From Cohnella cholangitidis (GTDB lineage Bacteria > Bacillota > Bacilli > Paenibacillales > Paenibacillaceae): a stretch of 64,000 bases of DNA. The stretch is from assembly GCF_014107495.1 (NCBI RefSeq), contig NZ_CP041969.1, positions 6,249,501 to 6,313,500 on the forward strand, given 5' to 3'. Below the pieces are notes generated by a model. The model had not been told where the DNA came from, made no database searches, and saw only the letters and a program-made list of their open reading frames with translations. Below are positions 27,198 to 37,191 of the stretch, piece after piece. The position numbers and the translations under genes were made by a program. How positions within the stretch are numbered: the stretch's first letter is position 1; the number at the start of each line of letters is the position of its first letter.

Positions 27198-27568
27198 TCA
27201 TCTCTTTTAATTCGATCCGTCGTTTCCCGAAAGGTAATGGTTCTTATTCGGTCGTTCGCCGTATAAAATTGTATCGTTACCCGAACCCCGTATTCCCGCG
27301 TGCCATCTCGCAGCCACAGTTTGAATATCTCTTCCGCTACTTCCGGAGAGATTTGATTACGTCCGACATGCAAATAATCGACAATATCCGCTTGGTAATT
27401 CGCTTTCGTTTGGGCTATCGCGATTTGACCCCATTTGGCATATTCAGGCTGCCTTGCGCTGGCAGTAGCATGAGGTTGCGGGCTGAGCAAGTCGAGAGGG
27501 CTTCCTGACATGAAAATAGCCAAGCCGATCGTCACGACGAACGTTAGTTGCCGATAAACCTTTTTCAT
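27194..27568 (-). CDS. Secreted DUF3889-like protein
   Basis: 124 residues. An N-terminal signal peptide (KKVYRQLTFVVTIGLAIFMS) is followed by PEYAKWGQIAIAQTKANYQ and a beta-rich end RVTIQFYTANDRIRTITF, typical of the DUF3889 (YqzG/PdtaS-like secreted) proteins of bacilli. The function is unknown. It overlaps the stop of the phosphoesterase gene tail to tail. Confidence 0.7.
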   Translation of the reverse strand: MKKVYRQLTFVVTIGLAIFMSGSPLDLLSPQPHATASARQPEYAKWGQIAIAQTKANYQADIVDYLHVGRNQISPEVAEEIFKLWLRDGTREYGVRVTIQFYTANDRIRTITFRETTDRIKRDD

Positions 27569-27628
27569 CCGATCACCGTCTTTATCGTTATTCTCGTTGC
27601 AATATGCGGATAGGAGAGGAGGGGGACG

Positions 27629-27790
27629 TTGGAAACGTTTGGGAGAGGCTGTCTATATTTGATTCTCGGCTTCATAGGCATAACCGTGTTTGTTATTCTG
27701 ACCCGGAGCACGATCCATATTCCATGGTTCATCCTGATTCCCTTGATTATCTTTGTTTTCTGGATCGCGAGCAAGAAAAGCAAAAAGTGA
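27629..27790 (+). CDS. Small membrane protein, 53 residues
   Basis: TTG at 27629 lies just behind a very strong GGAGAGGAGGGGG site. Two hydrophobic segments (CLYLILGFIGITVFVIL and WFILIPLIIFVFWIA) are separated by a short turn with TRSTIHIP, and the tail SKKSKK is positive, so it should be cytoplasmic. No homologue is recognised. A bidirectional terminator follows directly. Confidence 0.6.
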   Translation: METFGRGCLYLILGFIGITVFVILTRSTIHIPWFILIPLIIFVFWIASKKSKK

Positions 27791-27815
27791 GGCGCATGCG
27801 CGCCTCGCTTTTTAT
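27784..27815. terminator. Bidirectional terminator between the small membrane protein and fumC
   Basis: GAGGCGC and GCGCCTC form a G+C-rich stem, followed by GCTTTTTATTTT on the plus strand. The A-run on the other side serves fumC. Confidence 0.7.
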
Positions 27816-29203
27816 TTTAATCGAGGGTGGATCATCTGCTCCGGACGAACAATTTCATCGAATTGCGCTTCGGTCAACAGTCCGCTTTGTAAGGCAGCTT
27901 CTTTCAAGGTTATTCCTTTGGCGTGAGCCGTCTTCGCGATAGAAGCCGCATTCTCGTATCCGATATGCGGATTAAGGGCGGTGACGAGCATTAAGGAACG
28001 TTGCAGGTGATCATGAATGACCGGCAGATTCGCTTCGATTCCGACGGCGCAATGGTCATTCCAGGAATGGATAGCGTCGGCGAGCAATCTTGCGGACTGC
28101 AGGAAATTGTAAATGATAACCGGCTTGAAAACGTTCAACTCGAAATTTCCTTGGCTCGCCGCGAACCCGATCGTCACGTCGTTGCCCATCACTTGAGCGA
28201 CGACCATCGTCATCGCTTCCGATTGGGTAGGGTTCACCTTCCCTGGCATGATGGAGCTCCCAGGTTCGTTCGCGGGGATCGTGATTTCCCCGATTCCGCT
28301 CCTTGGTCCGCTGGCCAGCCATCTGACGTCGTTGGCGATCTTCATCAGATCGGCAGCGAGAGCCTTCAAAGCGCCATGAACATGGACAAGCTCATCGTGG
28401 CTCGTAAGAGCATGAAATTTATTGTCTGCGGAGACGAACTTTTTCCCGCTTAATTCGCTTAATTTCTCCGAGACTTGCGCTCCGAATAAAGGATGGGCGT
28501 TAATCCCCGTTCCAACCGCGGTTCCGCCGATAGCAAGTTCTCGCAGATGTTCCGAACTTGCTTGGATCATCCGATGCGTCTTTTCGAGCATGCGCACCCA
28601 GCCGCTTATTTCTTGACCAAGCGTAAGCGGCGTTGCGTCCTGCAAATGCGTTCTTCCGATTTTGATGACGTCGGCAAATTGTTTGCTTTTAGCCTCCAAC
28701 GTACTCTTCAGTTTCTCGATCGCGGGAAGCACTTGGTCTTCAACCGCGATAAGCGCGGCGACATGCATCGCCGTCGGGAACGTATCGTTAGAGCTCTGCG
28801 ACTTATTCACGTCGTCGTTAGGGTGAATGCGCTCATCGCTGCCTTGCTCCGTCAATAGCTGATTCGCCCGATAGGCGATCACTTCATTCACGTTCATGTT
28901 GGACTGCGTACCGCTTCCCGTCTGCCATACGGCAAGAGGGAAGTGGCCGTCCCATTTCCCTTGGAGCACTTCATCCGCGGCGGACACGATCGCATTTCCT
29001 TTAACGTCGTTAAGTTTTCCTAAATGCTGATTAACGATCGCTGCGCTTTTCTTAAGCAGAGCGAAGACATGAATAAGCTCAAGCGGGATTTTCTCCGTGC
29101 CGATCCGGAAATTTTCCAAGCTTCGCTCCGTTTGCGCACCCCATATTTTATCCGCCGGGACCAGAACTTCCCCTAAAGAGTCTTTCTCGATCCGATACAC
29201 CAT
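27812..29203 (-). CDS. fumC: Class II fumarate hydratase
   Basis: 463 residues. Signatures include GSGTQSNMNVNEVIAYRA, NKSQSSNDTFPTAMH, GRTHLQDATPLTLGQE, TAVGTG and the catalytic loop GSSIMPGKVNPTQSE. It interconverts fumarate and malate in the TCA cycle as a homotetramer. Start ATG at 29203 (MVYRIEKDSLGEV). Monocistronic. Confidence 0.95.
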   Translation of the reverse strand: MVYRIEKDSLGEVLVPADKIWGAQTERSLENFRIGTEKIPLELIHVFALLKKSAAIVNQHLGKLNDVKGNAIVSAADEVLQGKWDGHFPLAVWQTGSGTQSNMNVNEVIAYRANQLLTEQGSDERIHPNDDVNKSQSSNDTFPTAMHVAALIAVEDQVLPAIEKLKSTLEAKSKQFADVIKIGRTHLQDATPLTLGQEISGWVRMLEKTHRMIQASSEHLRELAIGGTAVGTGINAHPLFGAQVSEKLSELSGKKFVSADNKFHALTSHDELVHVHGALKALAADLMKIANDVRWLASGPRSGIGEITIPANEPGSSIMPGKVNPTQSEAMTMVVAQVMGNDVTIGFAASQGNFELNVFKPVIIYNFLQSARLLADAIHSWNDHCAVGIEANLPVIHDHLQRSLMLVTALNPHIGYENAASIAKTAHAKGITLKEAALQSGLLTEAQFDEIVRPEQMIHPRLK

Positions 29204-29368
29204 CGCGCACCTCGTTTTCGTTTAATGGAGTAACATATGGAGTCGAAAACCATTCCGATTCTTCGGATGTTTTCTGTAATCCATGGGATATTTTGAGGAT
29301 GAGCCCCAATATATAATCAGTCGTAGACAGTCGATTCATGTCGAAAACACATCTTCAGGAGGATTTCC

Positions 29369-30385
29369 ATGCAAATCACAAGACATCCGAACAATCCAAT
29401 CGTTGTTCCCGGCTTATACGAATGGCGTAAAGTAACGGTATTCAACCCCGCCGTCATTATCGATAACGATAAGTTCTACATGATCGAGAGAACCGCGGGA
29501 TCGCTGACGCCTTGCAAAAACTTCCTCGGACTCTTGGAGAGCGAGGACGGAGTCCATTTCACCCATGTGAAGGATGAGCCGATCGTAACGCCGGATATGT
29601 TAGGTTTCCCCTACGGAAGCGTTCAAGATCCGCGTATCGTCAAAATCGATGATACTTTTTATTTGAACTATGCGCTTCGTCCTTGCGCGATGAGTTACTA
29701 TCCTACAGGCGCTGGGATTCCTGAACGGTCGATCCCTCAATATCCGGACGGATGGGGAGAGAAAGACGAACATTGGTTAACCCGTTCCGGAATTATGACA
29801 TCCAAGGATCTTATCCATTGGGAATATCTCTGCGATACGACGCCGCTTGAGATCAACGATCGCGATAACATTTTGTTCCCGGAGAAAATAAACGGAAGAT
29901 TCGCCCTGCTGAGACGTCCTGAAGAATATGTCGGCGATGCTTACGGCACCGAGAAAGCGGCTATGTGGATCAGTTATTCGGATGACTTAATCCACTGGGA
30001 TGAACCGAAACTGTTAGCCAAAGCCGAGAACGAAAGCTGGGAGTTCAAGAAAATCGGCGGATCTACGCCTCCGGTACGCACGGATAAAGGCTGGCTGGTG
30101 CTCTATCACGGCGTGGACAAAGATACGGTATACAGAGTCGGAGCGCTGTTGCTTGACCTGGACAATCCGGAGAAGATCATCGCAAGAACGCACAACTTCA
30201 TTATGGAACCCGAGACATACTACGAGAAGTTCGGTTTCCAGATTCCTAACGTTATTTTCCCTACGGGTAACGTCGTTAAAGACGGATTGCTATACATCTA
30301 TTACGGCGTAACGGATACGGCTATCGCATTGGCAACCGTTCCGTTGGATGAGTTGGTCGAGTATATTCTGAACGAACCTAAGTAA
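29369..30385 (+). CDS. GH130 glycoside phosphorylase (beta-mannoside phosphorylase family)
   Basis: 338 residues, five-bladed beta-propeller family GH130. Features: HPNNPIVVPG at the start, FNPAVIIDNDKFYMIERTA, SVQDPRIVKIDDTFYLNY, NILFPEKINGRFALLRRP and LYHGVDKDTVYRVGALLLD. GH130 enzymes phosphorolyse beta-1,4- or 1,2-mannosides (for example Man-Glc, Man-GlcNAc), releasing mannose 1-phosphate; a few hydrolyse. No signal peptide, so it acts in the cytoplasm on imported sugars. ATG at 29369 follows AGGAGGA. It heads a gene set with an ABC sugar importer and a GH3 enzyme. Confidence 0.9.
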   Translation: MQITRHPNNPIVVPGLYEWRKVTVFNPAVIIDNDKFYMIERTAGSLTPCKNFLGLLESEDGVHFTHVKDEPIVTPDMLGFPYGSVQDPRIVKIDDTFYLNYALRPCAMSYYPTGAGIPERSIPQYPDGWGEKDEHWLTRSGIMTSKDLIHWEYLCDTTPLEINDRDNILFPEKINGRFALLRRPEEYVGDAYGTEKAAMWISYSDDLIHWDEPKLLAKAENESWEFKKIGGSTPPVRTDKGWLVLYHGVDKDTVYRVGALLLDLDNPEKIIARTHNFIMEPETYYEKFGFQIPNVIFPTGNVVKDGLLYIYYGVTDTAIALATVPLDELVEYILNEPK

Positions 30386-30605
30386 CGAATAAGAAGATAG
30401 CCATAACGCTCGGTATCCATAAATATCCGAAAATATCGAAAATTTAAAGAATCACTTAAATAATTTAGGATATTATCTTGATCTCATCGGATATGGGCGA
30501 AAAAGAAAGCGGTTTATAATGGGCTTGTCACATTCCTCAGCAGATAATCGGACAACATTCGTTATCTAGTTCAGAAGTGAACAACAACAGAGAAGAGGGC
30601 GAAAA

Positions 30606-31904
30606 GTGAAAACATCCAAAAAGATGAAAAAGTTGATGCTCGTCGGAACGGTCGCTTTATTCACGTTAGTTAGCGCCGCTTGCGGCAATGGAAACAATGC
30701 GGCCGAGGACTCCTCGGAGAAAGTCACGTTGAGCTTTATGCATCCATGGACTTCCCCGAACGTTGACAACGAAGTGTACAAGGCCCGTATTGCGGAATTC
30801 GAGAAAACGCATCCGAACATTATCATTAAACAGGACGGAGTCGCATCCGCTCAGTACAAAACTAAGCTTCGCACGTTAGCGGCGGCCAACAGCTTGTCGG
30901 ATATTAACGTCGTATGGCCGGGCGCGGATCTGCAACCGCTCGTAGCGGGAGACTTGCTCTTGCCTATCGATTCCGAGATGGCGAACTGGAGCTCTATCTT
31001 GCCGGAAGACGCTCTCGCGGGATTTAATCAAGGCGGCAAACAATACGCGATCCCGACCAAACAAACGTTCGTCGATATCGTGTACTACAACAAAGAGATG
31101 TTCGCGAGCGTCGGGTATGACGCATTCCCGGACACTTACGATAAATTCATAGACGCCGTCAAGAAGCTTAAGGAGAAGGGAATTACCCCGATCTCTCTTG
31201 GAAATAAAGAAAAATGGCCGCTTCAATCTTCTATCTTGTCCACGCTTCAAGAACGTTTCGTCGGTAGCGATTTCCTGCAAAAGGTGCTTAACAAAGAAGC
31301 GAAATTCACCGATCCGCAATACGTCAAAGCCATTGGCGTTATCGAGGAATTGACGAAACTGAAAGCGTTCAACACGGACGCGAACAACATGGATTCCGTA
31401 CAAGCGCAAGATTACTTCATTCAAGGTAAAGCCGCGATGCACATCTCTTCCTCCACGGTCGACTCGCGCATTCGGATTACGAACGAGGAAGGCGATAAAT
31501 TCGGAATCGCATTGATGCCAAGCGTCGATGGAGGTTTGGGCGATGCCAAGAAAAGCGCCGGCGTCGTGCAATTCGGCATCGCGATCAATAACGGATTAGA
31601 CGAGAAGAAGAAACAAGCCGCTCTGGAATTCATGAAGTTCTTCGTGAATGAAGATCTTTACAAACAATTGATCAGCAAAGGCGTCGTCGTGCCCGCGAAG
31701 GTCGACATGCCTGAAGACGCAAGCAAGTACTTGAAAGAAATGATCGCCTTGACGAGCAACGGAACATCCCCCGTATTCGACAGCGTCATCCCGACGCAAG
31801 TAACGGACGTGATGCAGAACGGACTTCAAGCGATTACCGTCGGAACGACGACAGCCGAGAAGGTAGCTCAAGACGTTCAGGCCGCGCTCGATAACTTGAA
31901 ATAA
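30606..31904 (+). CDS. Sugar ABC transporter solute-binding lipoprotein
   Basis: 432 residues, family 1 (MalE/UgpB-like). The lipobox LVSAACGNGN ends the signal peptide. The mature part shows FMHPWTSPNVDNEVYKARI, YAIPTKQTFVDIVYYNKEMF and EFMKFFVNEDLYKQLI. GTG at 30606 follows AGAAGAGGG. A TATAAT box at 30515-30520 could drive it separately from the GH130 gene, but no -35 match is seen. With the two permeases it forms a CUT1-type oligosaccharide importer; no ATPase is encoded here, so a shared MsmX-type ATPase is expected. Confidence 0.92.
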   Translation: MKTSKKMKKLMLVGTVALFTLVSAACGNGNNAAEDSSEKVTLSFMHPWTSPNVDNEVYKARIAEFEKTHPNIIIKQDGVASAQYKTKLRTLAAANSLSDINVVWPGADLQPLVAGDLLLPIDSEMANWSSILPEDALAGFNQGGKQYAIPTKQTFVDIVYYNKEMFASVGYDAFPDTYDKFIDAVKKLKEKGITPISLGNKEKWPLQSSILSTLQERFVGSDFLQKVLNKEAKFTDPQYVKAIGVIEELTKLKAFNTDANNMDSVQAQDYFIQGKAAMHISSSTVDSRIRITNEEGDKFGIALMPSVDGGLGDAKKSAGVVQFGIAINNGLDEKKKQAALEFMKFFVNEDLYKQLISKGVVVPAKVDMPEDASKYLKEMIALTSNGTSPVFDSVIPTQVTDVMQNGLQAITVGTTTAEKVAQDVQAALDNLK

Positions 31905-31943
31905 TTTTACCTGAATGTTGCCTTATTGAATCTCAAAACCATG

Positions 31944-31980
31944 AACGAAGAAACCCGTAACCCGGGTTTTCTTCATTCCA
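31944..31980 (+). terminator. Hairpin between binding-protein and permease genes
   Basis: GAAGAAACCC pairs with GGGTTTTCTTC around a short loop, with only ATT behind it. Such hairpins after solute-binding protein genes usually protect the 3' end or reduce expression of the downstream permeases. Confidence 0.45.
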
Positions 31981-32023
31981 TGGACCAATCGGCAATAGCT
32001 GGTAAGGAGAAGGAGGAATCTCG

Positions 32024-32899
32024 TTGCATACGCTTAAAGGAACGAAATACGCGATCTTTTTCGGACTGTTGCCCGCGCTTGTCATTTACTTGGGAATCGC
32101 CGTCGTTCCTATCGGAATGTCTGCCTATTACTCGTTGATGAACTGGGACGGGATCAGGCCTATGGCATTCATAGGCCTCGATAATTATACGGAAATCTTC
32201 AAGGACGACATCTTCTGGATGACCGTTAAGAATAACTTATTCATCTTGTTAACGGGAATTATCGGGCAAGTTCCGGCAGGTCTGTTCTTGGCATTGCTTC
32301 TTAACCGCAAGATGAAGGGAGCAGGTTTTTTCCGGACAATCGGGTTTCTCCCGGTCGTCATTTCATCGGTAATGGTTTCCCTCATATGGGGAATGGTGTA
32401 CAACACGGAGTACGGCATGTTGAACGGCATCCTTGGCTCGATTGGATTGGACAGCTGGCGTCAGAACTGGCTGGGCGACACTTCTTGGTCATTGATCTCG
32501 ATCAGCATCACCTACATTTGGCAGAACTGCGGACTGTTCATGGTTATTTTCCTAGCGGCCTTGCAGAATATCCCGAATGAAGTGAACGAAGCCGCCGAGC
32601 TTGACGGGGCTACCGGGTGGAAGAAAGCACTTCGAATAACGATTCCGATGGTTCGCGGGACCATTCTCGTAACGGTCGTGTACAGCATCAGCAACTCGTT
32701 CCGCGTGTTCGATCTTATTCAGATCATGACCGGCGGCGGCCCTGCGCACGTTACGGAAGTTATGACAATCTATATGTACAATAACGCGTTTATGAATATG
32801 CGTTTCGGATACGGCAGCGCCGTTTCCGTCTTGATTCTTCTGTTCAGCTTAATCGTCGTAAGCATTGTAAACCGAGTAAGCAGAGAGAAGGATGCTTGA
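32024..32899 (+). CDS. Sugar ABC transporter permease (MalF/UgpA-like)
   Basis: 291 residues with six TM helices. The EAA loop reads EAAELDGATGWKKALRITIPMVRG, which contacts the ATPase. TTG at 32024 follows AAGGAGGAA. It overlaps the second permease frame at 32896, but the better start of that gene is 17 nt further on. Confidence 0.93.
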   Translation: MHTLKGTKYAIFFGLLPALVIYLGIAVVPIGMSAYYSLMNWDGIRPMAFIGLDNYTEIFKDDIFWMTVKNNLFILLTGIIGQVPAGLFLALLLNRKMKGAGFFRTIGFLPVVISSVMVSLIWGMVYNTEYGMLNGILGSIGLDSWRQNWLGDTSWSLISISITYIWQNCGLFMVIFLAALQNIPNEVNEAAELDGATGWKKALRITIPMVRGTILVTVVYSISNSFRVFDLIQIMTGGGPAHVTEVMTIYMYNNAFMNMRFGYGSAVSVLILLFSLIVVSIVNRVSREKDA

Positions 32900-32916
32900 A
32901 GAAGGGAGGACTTCTA

Positions 32917-33747
32917 GTGGAGAAAAAATCATGGTCGTTCAAAGTTTTCGTATACGGTTTTCTAAGTTTGTTCGCTATCGTTAACGTATTCCCCCTCTTC
33001 TGGATGGTTGTAGATTCCTTTAAGACGGAGCAAGAATACGCCGCGAACCCTTTCTCGATCCCGAAGGTACTGCAATTCTCGAACTACTCCAAAGCTTGGG
33101 AAGTCGCGAATATGAGTACTTATTTTGTAAATAGTATTATCATTACGTTCGTATCCCTGATCGTAACCGTATTGCTCGGAGCACTGGCGGCGTATTTCTT
33201 GTCTCGCTTCCAGTTCAAGCTGCGCAGCTTTACTTACGCGCTGTTCTTGCTTGGCATGCTCGTGCCGATCCACGCGACGCTCATCCCGATCTTCATGATC
33301 ATGAAAGAGCTTCGCCTGCTTGATACGCATCTTTCGCTAATTTTGCCTTATACGGCGTTTCATCTTTCCTTAACCGTTTTTATACTGGAAGGGTTCATGA
33401 GAGGGTTTCCGAAAGACTTGGAAGAATCGGGGGTTATGGACGGTGCCGGCGTGTTCCGAATTTTCTGGTCGATCATATTACCGATAACGAGACCTGCGCT
33501 CGCGACTGTAATCATCCTGAACTTCATCTATAATTGGAACGAATACTTGTTCGCGCTAGTACTGCTTAGTTCGTCCGCGCTTAAGACGTTGCCGCTTGGA
33601 CTGTCCAATTTCGTCGGAGTCGAAACGGCAAGCCTTACGCTTCAGATGGCGGCAATAACGATTGCGCTAATTCCGATTCTTATCTTCTACTTGCTGCTTC
33701 AGAAGCAACTGGTGAACGGGATGACCGCAGGCTCCGTTAAGGGTTGA
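32917..33747 (+). CDS. Sugar ABC transporter permease (MalG/UgpE-like)
   Basis: 276 residues, six TM helices; the EAA-type loop is EESGVMDGAGVFRIFWSIILPI. GTG at 32917 lies 7 nt behind GGGAGG and gives a normal N-terminus (EKKSWSFKVFVYGF); the overlapping TTG at 32896 lacks a binding site. Partner of the permease and binding protein just upstream. Confidence 0.92.
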   Translation: MEKKSWSFKVFVYGFLSLFAIVNVFPLFWMVVDSFKTEQEYAANPFSIPKVLQFSNYSKAWEVANMSTYFVNSIIITFVSLIVTVLLGALAAYFLSRFQFKLRSFTYALFLLGMLVPIHATLIPIFMIMKELRLLDTHLSLILPYTAFHLSLTVFILEGFMRGFPKDLEESGVMDGAGVFRIFWSIILPITRPALATVIILNFIYNWNEYLFALVLLSSSALKTLPLGLSNFVGVETASLTLQMAAITIALIPILIFYLLLQKQLVNGMTAGSVKG

Positions 33748-33790
33748 TCGACAGGTCCCCGTATTAGCCGGCGCAGAAGGAGAATAGGCG

Positions 33791-35584
33791 ATGCGGGTTA
33801 TCCAATGGAAGATCAGAAACTTCGGGTTGAAGAAGAAAGCTCTCATCATTTTCATGCTCTTTATAATGTTGCCGACTCTAGGCGTCGGCGTGCTCGTACA
33901 GTATCGGTATAACGAAGTGCTGATGGATCAGTTCATTACAAGCACGAAAAGAAACCTAGATACCGTGACTAGCCGTTTGGAAGAACAGACAAGCCTGGTC
34001 GAGAATATCGCCGATTATATGATCCTTAATCCGGATATGCAGGAATTGTTGCGGCCGAACCCACCGTTAAGCGCTGATAAAACCGAATATCACAAACGGA
34101 ACATCGAGAACTTCTTAACTTTCCAACTCATGAACAAAAATTATATCAAGTCGATTTCCATCACGGGTTATAATGGCAATTCGGTCGAAATGGGCGAGCC
34201 GATCATCGGCAACGAGAACAAGTGGTTTCTGGAGGCCAACACCCGCAAAGGCGGAATCGTCTGGAGCGAAGGTTATCCCAGCTATAGCGCATGGACCGGG
34301 GACGTTAGGCTGATCTCCATGTTCCGAATCCTCAATTCCTATAATAATATCACGCAGCCGTTAGGCCGCCTCGTCATCCGACTCGATGAAGCCAATCTGA
34401 CAAGCTTGCTGGAGAGCGGCATAGCTAAGGAATCAGGTTATCTATACGTGTTAGGCGAGAATGGAGAGACCGTTCTCCAATCCCGTTCCTCTCTTAACTT
34501 GGAAGTTAAGCCGGACGAGAAGCTTCTTGGTCTGTTCAGCCATACGAACAAGGATTTCATTAACTATTCGATCAACGGCAAGAAAATGCTTACGTTCTAT
34601 CACCATATGGAGAATACGAATTGGAAGATCATGGCGATGATCCCGGAGTCGGTCGTGAACGATCAATACCGCAGCGTCAAGCTCATTATGAACATTATAT
34701 TAGCGGCCATCCTCATACTCGGACTGCTTGGCTTAATCGGTTTCCAGTATACGATCATCCGGCCTATCCTTCGCTTGAAGATCGAGACGAACCGGGTCAA
34801 GCTCGGCGATTTCAGCGCTCATGTGCCGATCGAATCGAATGACGAGATCTCCGAACTCAATCGCAAATTCAACGAAATGGTGTTAACGATTAAACAATTG
34901 ATCGAACACAAATTCAAGCTGGAGCTTCGTGAACGCGAATCCGAGCTCAAGCTGCTGCAGAATCAGATGGACCCTCATTTTCTGTACAATACGCTCGATA
35001 TGATCCGTTGGACGGCGCGATTGGAGAAAGCCAAGCAATCGAGCCAACTGATCGAGATGTTCTCTAAGTTTTTCAGGCTTGGACTTAGCAACGGCAAATA
35101 CGAGACCACGATCCTGAAGGAGCTGGAGTTCGTTAACTCCTATTTGTATTTGCAGCAACAACGTCTTGGGATCGCCAAGTTCAAATATTCGCTCTATACC
35201 GAGTCGACAATCGCGAACGCAACAACGCTTAAAACGACGATTCAACCTTTGGTGGAGAATTTTCTAAAGCACGGGTACGACAGGAAAAAACCGATCAACG
35301 CCGTTTCGGTCAGATGTTATCGAATGCAGGACATGATATGGATCGAAGTGAAGGACAACGGAAAAGGTTTCGGTCCCGATATCGTCCAATCGATTAATCG
35401 ATTGGGTCATCCTTCGGGGACGATCGAAGGCCGGGGTGGAGCGATGAGCAACATTCACGAACGGATATCGATTCATTTCGGCGATAGCTTCGGACTTGAA
35501 ATCGTTGATCCTTCAGATGCCGGCGGGTGGGTACGGTTGAAGATTCCATACTCCGAATCCAAAGGAGGCGAACAGCTTGAATAG
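33791..35584 (+). CDS. YesM-type sensor histidine kinase
   Basis: 597 residues. TM1 (~17-37), a large extracellular Cache-type sensor, TM2 (~300-320), HAMP, then the His_kinase (LytS/YesM) domain with LLQNQMDPHFLYNTLDMI (phosphoacceptor His) and an HATPase with VKDNGKGFG and GRGGAMSNIHERI. YesM kinases sense oligosaccharides, often through the cognate binding protein. The ATG at 33791 follows AGAAGGAGA. It overlaps the regulator gene by 8 nt. Confidence 0.92.
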   Translation: MRVIQWKIRNFGLKKKALIIFMLFIMLPTLGVGVLVQYRYNEVLMDQFITSTKRNLDTVTSRLEEQTSLVENIADYMILNPDMQELLRPNPPLSADKTEYHKRNIENFLTFQLMNKNYIKSISITGYNGNSVEMGEPIIGNENKWFLEANTRKGGIVWSEGYPSYSAWTGDVRLISMFRILNSYNNITQPLGRLVIRLDEANLTSLLESGIAKESGYLYVLGENGETVLQSRSSLNLEVKPDEKLLGLFSHTNKDFINYSINGKKMLTFYHHMENTNWKIMAMIPESVVNDQYRSVKLIMNIILAAILILGLLGLIGFQYTIIRPILRLKIETNRVKLGDFSAHVPIESNDEISELNRKFNEMVLTIKQLIEHKFKLELRERESELKLLQNQMDPHFLYNTLDMIRWTARLEKAKQSSQLIEMFSKFFRLGLSNGKYETTILKELEFVNSYLYLQQQRLGIAKFKYSLYTESTIANATTLKTTIQPLVENFLKHGYDRKKPINAVSVRCYRMQDMIWIEVKDNGKGFGPDIVQSINRLGHPSGTIEGRGGAMSNIHERISIHFGDSFGLEIVDPSDAGGWVRLKIPYSESKGGEQLE

Positions 35585-37157
35585 TTCCCAACCTTCCGAA
35601 TCCGATAAAATCAAACTGCTCATCGTCGATGACGAGCCAATAATTTGCGAAGGTTTGCGTTATACGATCGACTGGGAAAGACTAGGGGTTCATGTCGTCG
35701 GCGTTGCCTACGACGGGGAAGAAGCGCTGCGTATGATCGAGAGCGAAGAGATCAACCTGTTGTTAACCGACATTCGCATGGAAGGCATGGACGGGCTAAA
35801 GCTGACAGAACAACTTAATCAGCGTTTCCCGGATATTGGAGTAATCGTAATTAGCGGCTACGAGAGCTTCGATTATGCAAGACAAGCCCTTCGCATGAAC
35901 GTATCCGATTATTTGCTTAAGCCAGTCGAGATTGACGAATTAATCGCGATAGTTAGCAAAGTCGTAGAAGAAATCCGTCGCGATGCGGTTAACGCGTCGG
36001 CTGGGGAAGAAGAGCTGTGGTTGGCCAATTGCATTCACAACGGTCCTTCCCAACAAGCGGAAACGCCGCCTTCCTACTTATCCGGCAGCCAATTTCGTAT
36101 TTTGACGACGCAGCTGGGCGAATTCGCCGATTGGCGAGCAGAACTAACGTCCTCTCAATATGAGGCTATCCAGCAGCAATGGCTGATGCACGTGCAACAC
36201 AGCCTTAAGACATACTCGATTCGTTGCATTTCCGTATTCGACGATCAGAATCTGCTCTACACTTTGGCGATTCCTAATGAAATCTTCAGCTCCGAGCAAT
36301 GGGTTCGAGCGCTAGAGGAGATGTTACGGAATTGGCAGGGCGATCGATATCTCTATTGCGGAGCGTCCGACGTATACGCTTCCCCGGGGGAAACCGGTAT
36401 TCGCTGCAGAGAAGCGGCAGAGACGCTAGGTTACCACGCGCTGGAAGACGTTCCTTTGTTGCTGCCGGAATATCGCGCATTGATGGATAACAACCGAACG
36501 CTGCCCACATATAACGATGCGAAGAATATTCAATCCTTGGTCTCTGCGCTATTCAAGTAAGACTACAATGAATTGCAGACACAGGTCGAAGAGATGTTCG
36601 CTTTTTATCGCCGGCATAGATTCCTGCTAAGCGAAATCGCGGCGTCTAACGATGAATTGTTCACCTTGCTGCGCCAACGTCTGCGGCAGAGCGGGGTATC
36701 GGATATCGAGCTTGGACGTAACGATCTCATCGATCTTAACGCCTACAACTCATACAAACTCGTACAAGCGATTGTCATGGATGAGATGGGACAGTTGTAT
36801 CAGCTTATCGATAAGAACGGCATCGACAAGACGTATTGGATCATCGAGAAAGTGAAGAAGCACTTAGCCGATCAGTACCGCAACAACTTGAAAGCGTTCG
36901 AGGTCGCCGCCTGGCTGAAAATAACGCCGAGCTATTTCAGCTTCATCTTCAAGCAGGGCACAGGTAAAAGCTTCTCGGAATACATGAACGAGCTAAGGAT
37001 CGACCATGCCAAACAACTCCTCGTCTCGACTCACGACAAGGTGTTCGAAATCGCCGAGCAAGTGGGTTACAAGGAGTACAAATATTTCGTTACCGTGTTC
37101 AAGTCGCATACTGGAGTAACGCCCAAAGAATACCGGAAGTTAAACGCGAGTCATTGA
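35577..37157 (+). pseudogene. YesN-type AraC response regulator interrupted by an in-frame TAA
   Basis: The receiver domain is intact (LIVDDEPIICEG, LLLTDIRMEGMDG, YLLKPVEI). After SALFK the frame meets TAA at 36558-36560, then continues in the same frame with DYNELQTQVEEMFAFYRRH and ends in a complete AraC DNA-binding domain (two HTHs: VAAWLKITPSYFSFIFKQ and EIAEQVGYKEYKYFVTVFK) at 37157. The whole would be about 526 residues, normal for YesN. A single substitution such as CAA to TAA explains the stop; unlike the other broken genes here, no base is missing. Without readthrough the regulator lacks its DNA-binding half; no ribosome binding site supports a restart after the stop. Confidence 0.85.
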
Positions 37158-37191
37158 ACGAATCAACATGCAAGAGGAGGCGAGCCGTGTC

